Source: an uncultured Flavobacteriaceae bacterium (GTDB taxonomy: Bacteria; Bacteroidota; Bacteroidia; Flavobacteriales; Flavobacteriaceae). From it: a stretch of 64,000 bases of DNA. Each line of letters begins with the position of its first letter. The stretch's first letter is position 1. The notes below the pieces were generated by a model that saw nothing but the letters and a program-made list of their open reading frames with translations, was not told the DNA's origin and searched no databases. Position numbers and translations under genes: made by a program. Shown in pieces: positions 59,075 through 64,000 of this stretch. The stretch lies in contig CANMWN010000002.1 of assembly GCA_947501625.1 (NCBI GenBank), forward strand, positions 558,001 to 622,000, read 5' to 3'.

Positions 59075-61903
59075 TTATTTTAAATTGAAACTTAATCTTG
59101 CAAAAAGGAATCTACCATTAGTTCCAAATTGTTGAGCTCTACGTGAATAGATAAATCTTCCACTACTAGTATTTCCAGATAAGTTTTCATCTGGATAAAC
59201 ATCCATTAAATTATTTGCTCCAATTGTAAATGTTAAGTTATCATTATAATCATATGCAGCAGATAAATCTGTTACTACTCTTGGACTAAAAATTTGTCCT
59301 GTAGTACTAGTTACGTTTCCAAAATAAACATTTCTGAAGAAGATGTTCCATTTATCAAAAGAAATAGTATTAGATAAATTTATTTTAGTTCTTACAACTG
59401 CTTCTTCTAAATAAATTCTTGAACTATTACTAAAAAATCTATCAATTTGACCACCATCAGCTAAAATTTGCGAACTGTGGATATCATCTACTTGCTTTGT
59501 TTGAGCAAAAGTAGCTGACAAATCAGTTTTAACATTTACATCATTTACAGATCCTTTATGTGTAATTACTATATCTAAACCTCTAGATTCTGTATCAATT
59601 GCATTAGAGAAGAATGATGCTCTACCTGCTCCTGCTCTTGCAAATGCTTCTTCCAATTCTGGAGTAGTTGCTTCAAAAGTATCTGTAAGTGTTACTCTAT
59701 CTTCAATAGCAATGAAATATCCATCTACAGCAATCTTAATATTAGATTCTGGTAAATTAGCTGTGAAACCTAAACTAGCACTTGCAGACTCTTCTTGCTT
59801 TAATTGAGGAATCCCTAATTCAGCAGCAACTCTACTATCGTTAGAGAATGTACCTACTTCTTGAGGAATTCCAGCGTCATTAAATTGAGTAGCCGTAGCA
59901 TTAAAATATAATTGTTGTAATGAAGGTGCTCTAAATCCTGTGCTTACAGCTCCACGTAAATTAAAATTATCACTTACTTTATACCTTGAAGCTACTTTAT
60001 AATTTAAAGTTCCACCAAAGTCACTATAATTTTCATATCTCAAAGCAGCACCCATCATAAACTTATCAGTGAAGTCTGCTTCAAAGTCTAAATAAGCAGC
60101 AAAACTACTTCTAGATTTAGATAATTCATTTTCTGGTCTAAATCCTGGGAATACTTGTGCTCCTCCTGGATAAGATCTTCCAAAGAAATCAGGCGCATGA
60201 TCATAATTAGTATATGATGCCTCTTCACCAGCAACAATATTGTAATTTTCTAATCTATACTCAGCTCCCATCGCTACGTTCAATCCATTCCACTTATCAT
60301 CATAAAACTTTGTCAAATCAAAATTTGTCGTATTTTCTCCATATGAATATCCTCCTGAATTAAATGTTGTTCTCGAAGCAGTTCCTTGAGAAGCATTAAA
60401 AGAATTTGATATTGTATAATCAAAACTATTTTTACCCCAAGTATTACTAAAATCAACATCCCAATCTCCTAACTTTCCTTTAATACCAACTGCAACAGAC
60501 TTGTCTTTAATATCAGAATTTATATTTGGTAAAAATCCATTTAAGTTAACATTCGAATAAGATCTTGATTGATGTGGTAATCTATAAAAACCTGCAGCGT
60601 TACCATTTCTAAAACTTAAACCACCAAAGGCATAAAATTCTGTACCATTATCATTAATTGGTAATGACATATTTGCTAAGAAACGTCCAGATCTTAATTT
60701 AGACTGACCAACTCTCATGTTGTAATCTTCTCTAGTTTGACCTCTAGCTGAAAGTTCAGCTTCAGTAAAATCAATTGGAGAACCATTGTTTGATAACAAA
60801 GCAACTATTTGATCTTGAGAAGTTGTTGCTTGAATAGCTTGTTTTAATTCTGTTGTAAAGTGATTAACACCTTGAGCGAAAAATTTAATTTGCTCAAAAG
60901 ATAAGTTATCAACATCTACATCACTCTCTGCAGCTACTCTTTGTATTGCATTATATCCATGGAATATCATTCCTGTAAATGATCCCATTCTGTTAGTAGG
61001 CTCACGAGTATCAAAATCTCCTGTGAAATTAATATACCCTCCTTTTTCTCCTAAGTCAATACCGTAATTAATACTTGTATTTACAGTTTCACCATCTACT
61101 CCACCTTTCAATGAATTAGCATTTGAAGAGAAATTAGCACCTGTAGTAACATTAGCAGTTAACTCGTTTGTTGCTTTTTTCAATACTATATTGATAACAC
61201 CAGCAATAGCATCTGAACCATATTGTGCAGCGGCTCCATCTCTTAAAACTTCTACACGTTCAATTGCAGCACTTGGTATAGAATTTAAATCAGTTCCTAC
61301 AGAACCTCTACCAAATGTACCATTAACATTAACTAAAGATGACTTATGTCTTCTTTTTCCGTTTACCAATACCAATACTTGATCAGGACCAAGACCTCTT
61401 AATGATGCTGGATCAACATGATCTGTACCATCAGAAATTGTTTGCGTATTCGATGAAAATGAAGGTGCAACATAATTCAATATTTGATTTAAGTTTACTT
61501 GTGGTCCAGCAGAAATCAATTCAGTAATATCAATTACATCAACTGGCACTGGAGTATCTACAGCTGTTCTGTTAGCGTTTCTTGTTCCAACTACAACAAT
61601 TTCATCTAAAGCCACACCTGAAGTAAGTACAGCATCTACAGTGGCTGAGCCATCCATAGTAACTTCTTTGTTATTGAAACCCACAAAAGAAAAAACTAAA
61701 ACATCTCCTTCAGATACTGTCAATGTATACTTACCATCGAAGTCGGTGGATGTTCCGTTTGTAGTCCCTTTAACAATCACAGAAACTGCGGGTAAAGGGT
61801 CATTGCCATCATCTGTAACTGTTCCACTTACTTGGTACGACTGTGCCAAGGCAGATAAAGAAACAAAAAACAACATAGTTAAAAAGTAAATTTTTAATTT
61901 CAT
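59075..61903 (-). CDS. TonB-dependent outer-membrane receptor
   Basis: 942 residues. Signal peptide ([14 protein letters not shown]), then a carboxypeptidase-regulatory-like domain (residues 22-105; [38 protein letters not shown]), the plug (about 110-245; [37 protein letters not shown]) and a 22-strand barrel ending in [10 protein letters not shown]. It imports a substrate with TonB energy. There is no SusD gene, but two paralogous lipoproteins follow on the same strand and may act as ligand-capturing partners. Substrate unknown. Confidence 0.93.
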   Translation of the reverse strand: MKLKIYFLTMLFFVSLSALAQSYQVSGTVTDDGNDPLPAVSVIVKGTTNGTSTDFDGKYTLTVSEGDVLVFSFVGFNNKEVTMDGSATVDAVLTSGVALDEIVVVGTRNANRTAVDTPVPVDVIDITELISAGPQVNLNQILNYVAPSFSSNTQTISDGTDHVDPASLRGLGPDQVLVLVNGKRRHKSSLVNVNGTFGRGSVGTDLNSIPSAAIERVEVLRDGAAAQYGSDAIAGVINIVLKKATNELTANVTTGANFSSNANSLKGGVDGETVNTSINYGIDLGEKGGYINFTGDFDTREPTNRMGSFTGMIFHGYNAIQRVAAESDVDVDNLSFEQIKFFAQGVNHFTTELKQAIQATTSQDQIVALLSNNGSPIDFTEAELSARGQTREDYNMRVGQSKLRSGRFLANMSLPINDNGTEFYAFGGLSFRNGNAAGFYRLPHQSRSYSNVNLNGFLPNINSDIKDKSVAVGIKGKLGDWDVDFSNTWGKNSFDYTISNSFNASQGTASRTTFNSGGYSYGENTTNFDLTKFYDDKWNGLNVAMGAEYRLENYNIVAGEEASYTNYDHAPDFFGRSYPGGAQVFPGFRPENELSKSRSSFAAYLDFEADFTDKFMMGAALRYENYSDFGGTLNYKVASRYKVSDNFNLRGAVSTGFRAPSLQQLYFNATATQFNDAGIPQEVGTFSNDSRVAAELGIPQLKQEESASASLGFTANLPESNIKIAVDGYFIAIEDRVTLTDTFEATTPELEEAFARAGAGRASFFSNAIDTESRGLDIVITHKGSVNDVNVKTDLSATFAQTKQVDDIHSSQILADGGQIDRFFSNSSRIYLEEAVVRTKINLSNTISFDKWNIFFRNVYFGNVTSTTGQIFSPRVVTDLSAAYDYNDNLTFTIGANNLMDVYPDENLSGNTSSGRFIYSRRAQQFGTNGRFLFARLSFNLK

Positions 61904-61933
61904 AATTTTTTAAGTATTTAAATTAGTATTTAG

Positions 61934-61941
61934 CAAAAGTA
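61934..61941 (-). promoter_or_regulatory. -7 box of the TonB-dependent receptor gene
   Basis: Minus-strand TACTTTTG, 30 bases before the start; no -33 box at the expected distance. Confidence 0.4.
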
Positions 61942-62012
61942 TGTTTTTTATACTAATTCTACTAAAATTTTTACAAAAAAAACTATATAGGAATTATCCC
62001 AATGATAACCTT

Positions 62013-62037
62013 ACTAACTATTTAGAATTTAGTTAGT
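62013..62037. repeat. short palindrome after lgt
   Basis: Perfect 8-base arms ACTAACTA (62013-62020) and TAGTTAGT (62030-62037), 9-base loop. It lies 4 bases past the lgt stop; with no T run it is only a possible terminator. Confidence 0.4.
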
Positions 62038-62041
62038 TAAA

Positions 62042-62995
62042 TTAACTTGCAGTTTTTACTTTACGAAACATAAAAAACAGTCCAACTAAAATCATTGGAA
62101 TACTAAGCAATTGCCCTGTATTTAAGACTGATACCCAATCTTCTCTTTCAGCAATTTGAGCCTCTTTAAAAAACTCAACTACTAAACGAATAGACCATAA
62201 TAAAACCATAAATAATCCAAATAAATATCCAGATTTATTCTTCTTATCAGTTTTCCAATACACAAACCATAAAATGAAAAATACACAAACGTAACTCAAC
62301 GATTCATAAATTTGAGTGGGATGCCTAAACGGCACGCTTTCAAGCACATGCTTGTAGTTTAAACTATCAGTAATTAAATTATATCCTGTTTCATAATTGT
62401 TAGAATTCGTTAATTGCATCGCTTCGCTCTTCGAAATATCATTTCTAATAAATCTAAAGCCAAAATTTGAATTAGTAACCTTTCCAACTATTTCTGAATT
62501 CATTAAATTTCCAATCCTTACAAATGCTGCTCCAGAAGCAACAGGAATCACAATTCTATCCAAAATCCACATTAAACTTTTATACTTATGCTTTCTTCGA
62601 TATAAAATCATTGCTACAATAATCCCAATAGCAGCACCATGACTTGCCAAACCTGTAAATCCAGTAAAAGAATAACCTTTAATAATTCCAAATATTGAAC
62701 CATTTGGGTCTTCTGCTATCGGCAAGAATATTTCTAATAAATTATCTTTATAACTATCCCAACTATAAAAGAAAACTTCTCCAAGCCTTGCTCCAATTAA
62801 TGTAGCTAATACCACATACATAAATAGCGAATCCACTTTTTCAACATCTACACCTTCATTTTTATAAATTCGCTTCATTATTTGAATACCTAATAAAAAG
62901 GCTAAAACAAACATTAACCCATAATACCTAATTGGTAATGAACCTATTCTGAAAATTTCTGGTGATGGATTCCAATCTATTCCTAATTGTAACAT
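62042..62995 (-). CDS. lgt: prolipoprotein diacylglyceryl transferase
   Basis: 317 residues with about seven membrane helices. The signature GLASHGAAIGIIVAMILYRRK (about residues 115-135) with the essential His and Gly, and RIGNLMNSEIVGKVTN (about 160-176) with the essential Arg and Asn, is complete. YGLMFVLAFLLG is near the N-terminus. It attaches diacylglycerol to the lipobox Cys of lipoproteins, of which this window encodes many. It follows yidD by 29 bases and is last in the unit cysS-yidD-lgt. Confidence 0.95.
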   Translation of the reverse strand: MLQLGIDWNPSPEIFRIGSLPIRYYGLMFVLAFLLGIQIMKRIYKNEGVDVEKVDSLFMYVVLATLIGARLGEVFFYSWDSYKDNLLEIFLPIAEDPNGSIFGIIKGYSFTGFTGLASHGAAIGIIVAMILYRRKHKYKSLMWILDRIVIPVASGAAFVRIGNLMNSEIVGKVTNSNFGFRFIRNDISKSEAMQLTNSNNYETGYNLITDSLNYKHVLESVPFRHPTQIYESLSYVCVFFILWFVYWKTDKKNKSGYLFGLFMVLLWSIRLVVEFFKEAQIAEREDWVSVLNTGQLLSIPMILVGLFFMFRKVKTAS

Positions 62996-63024
62996 AAATG
63001 AGTTTATTTTTTACTTATTAATTA

Positions 63025-63273
63025 TTATTTTTTCTTTTTTGGTGGAACAGGATCATAGCCACTTTTCCCCCATGGATGACAACTAAAAATACGTTTAATT
63101 GCCAAATAACCTCCTCTAAAAACACCATAGATTTTTAAGGCCTCTACAGTATAATGTGAACATGTAGGTGTAAATCTACAGGTTGCCGGCGTATACGGTG
63201 AAATGGCAACTTGATAAAATCTCACCAACCACACAAATGGAATTGCGATAATCTTTGTCAACCTACTCAACAT
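63025..63273 (-). CDS. yidD: membrane protein insertion efficiency factor YidD
   Basis: 82 residues with the full family signature [20 protein letters not shown] then [27 protein letters not shown] short hydrophobic or amphipathic helix at the N-terminus attaches it to the inner membrane, where it assists YidC. It starts directly after the cysS stop. Confidence 0.95.
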   Translation of the reverse strand: MLSRLTKIIAIPFVWLVRFYQVAISPYTPATCRFTPTCSHYTVEALKIYGVFRGGYLAIKRIFSCHPWGKSGYDPVPPKKKK

Positions 63274-64000
63274 TTAATTTATTGAAAAAGTTGTTCCGTC
63301 TTTACCATCTTTCAATTGAATTCCCAATTCTAACAGTTCGTCTCTAATCTTATCAGAAAGTGCCCAATTTTTATTTTCACGTGCATCATTTCGCATACCA
63401 ATCAGCATTTCAACAACCGATTTTAATTTGTCACTTCCATTATCACTTCCTGATGGCTTTTCAAGCCCCAAAACATCAAAAACAAAACTATTTATTGTCG
63501 ATTTTAATATTTCATAATCTTTGTCATCTATACTTTCGTTACCTTCCTTGATTTGGTTGATATACTTGATTCCTTCAAACAAATTGGCAATTAAAACAGG
63601 TGTGTTAAAATCATCATTCATTGCTGAATAACATTTAGCCTTCCATGATTCAACGTCTACAGTAGAAGCATTAGAAACATCCAATTTATCTAACAAGTCA
63701 ATCGCATCCATTAACTTAAAATATCCTTTTTCGGAAGCCAACAAGGCAGCATCTGAAAAATCTAAAATACTCTTGTAATTTGCTTGTAACATAAAAAACC
63801 TCACTACACTTGGTAAATATGCCTTACTTAAGTGTTTGCTTTGACCAGTAAAAAAATCATTTGGCAAAATATAGTTACCTGTAGACTTTGCCATTTTTTG
63901 ACCATTCAAAGTCAACATATTTGTGTGTAACCAATAATTTACTGGCTTCACATTATTTCGAGTTTGTGATTGCGCAATTTCACATTCATGATGTGGAAAT
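63274..64000 (-). CDS. cysS: cysteinyl-tRNA synthetase, C-terminal part (cut by the window end)
   Basis: About 242 C-terminal residues; the frame stays open past base 64000, so the N-terminal part with the HIGH motif lies outside. Visible are FPHHECEIAQS, NYWLHTNMLTLNGQKMAKST (KMAKS as a variant of KMSKS, which binds the ATP-activated intermediate) and the helical DALR-like anticodon domain near MNDDFNTPVLIANLFE. The enzyme charges tRNA-Cys. Downstream yidD abuts its stop. Confidence 0.94.
   Translation of the reverse strand, partial: FPHHECEIAQSQTRNNVKPVNYWLHTNMLTLNGQKMAKSTGNYILPNDFFTGQSKHLSKAYLPSVVRFFMLQANYKSILDFSDAALLASEKGYFKLMDAIDLLDKLDVSNASTVDVESWKAKCYSAMNDDFNTPVLIANLFEGIKYINQIKEGNESIDDKDYEILKSTINSFVFDVLGLEKPSGSDNGSDKLKSVVEMLIGMRNDARENKNWALSDKIRDELLELGIQLKDGKDGTTFSIN

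Noticed and set aside
1-64000. tRNA, rRNA, CRISPR, integrase or transposase genes
   Set aside because: I looked for GC-rich cloverleaf regions, regularly spaced direct repeats and recombinase motifs on both strands and saw none; a covariance-model search could still find a tRNA I missed.

Overview
The window is an AT-rich stretch of chromosome from a marine or soil member of the Bacteroidota, almost certainly family Flavobacteriaceae. The evidence is the gene families (OmpA/PD40 outer-membrane protein, TonB-dependent receptor with a carboxypeptidase-like N-terminal domain, DUF4369 lipoprotein, MutS2, OxyR-type LysR regulator, small flavobacterial hypotheticals), the lack of clear Shine-Dalgarno sequences, and many promoters of the Bacteroidota type (TTTG or TTG, about 19 bases, TAnnTTTG). 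I cannot name the genus. Coding density is high. I saw no rRNA, tRNA, CRISPR array, integrase or transposase.

Layout. 1-10.4 kb: end of a membrane gene, a cyclophilin-FKBP fusion, a lipoprotein/DinB/GNAT run, a thioredoxin-like gene, an Mpo1-like protein, then a + strand run (OmpA-PD40, tRNA-binding protein, PrcB-like, FAD/Fe-S oxidoreductase, cyclophilin lipoprotein). 10.4-16.1 kb: small housekeeping genes, including dps divergent from oxyR. 16.1-17.1 kb: a small-ORF and palindrome cluster I could not identify. 17.1-19.5 kb: operon idi-queD-bcp-manA (minus). 19.5-24.3 kb: cyclophilin lipoprotein, prfC, MORN/TonB protein, MBL hydrolase. 24.3-31.3 kb: VanX-like dipeptidase, a DUF922 gene broken by two homopolymer frameshifts, cold-shock protein, a nucleotide pyrophosphatase-like lipoprotein, ung, mutS2. 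31.3-37.2 kb: MATE exporter and two membrane/envelope groups (minus). 37.3-44.4 kb: complete histidine operon hisG-D-C-B-H-A-F-IE (minus) behind a promoter, a histidine-rich leader peptide and an attenuator. 44.5-46.1 kb: stand-alone DUF262-DUF1524 protein, a candidate defence nuclease. 46.4-55.8 kb: ahpC-type peroxiredoxin, thioredoxin, tpx, dgkA, ftsK, LolA-like, LptF/G-like, ribB, DUF4369 lipoprotein. 55.8-64 kb: pepE, a TonB-dependent receptor with two paralogous lipoproteins, and cysS-yidD-lgt (minus).

How the genes work together. The histidine operon is the clearest unit: eight overlapping genes cover the whole pathway, and the leader shows how histidine supply probably sets transcription. 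A second theme is peroxide and thiol defence: OxyR (with both redox cysteines), Dps, Bcp, an AhpC-type peroxiredoxin, Tpx and thioredoxins are spread over the window; dps and the ahpC-type gene have a -7 box but no good -33 box, which fits activator control. A third is the envelope: LolA-like, LptF/G-like, Lgt, YidD, OmpA and TonB-dependent proteins.

Points most worth a second look: the his attenuator, the small-ORF/palindrome cluster at 16.1-17.1 kb, the lone DUF262-DUF1524 gene, the receptor with twin lipoproteins, the doubly frameshifted DUF922 gene, RibB with a decayed GTP cyclohydrolase II half, and two copies of a dispersed palindromic repeat.
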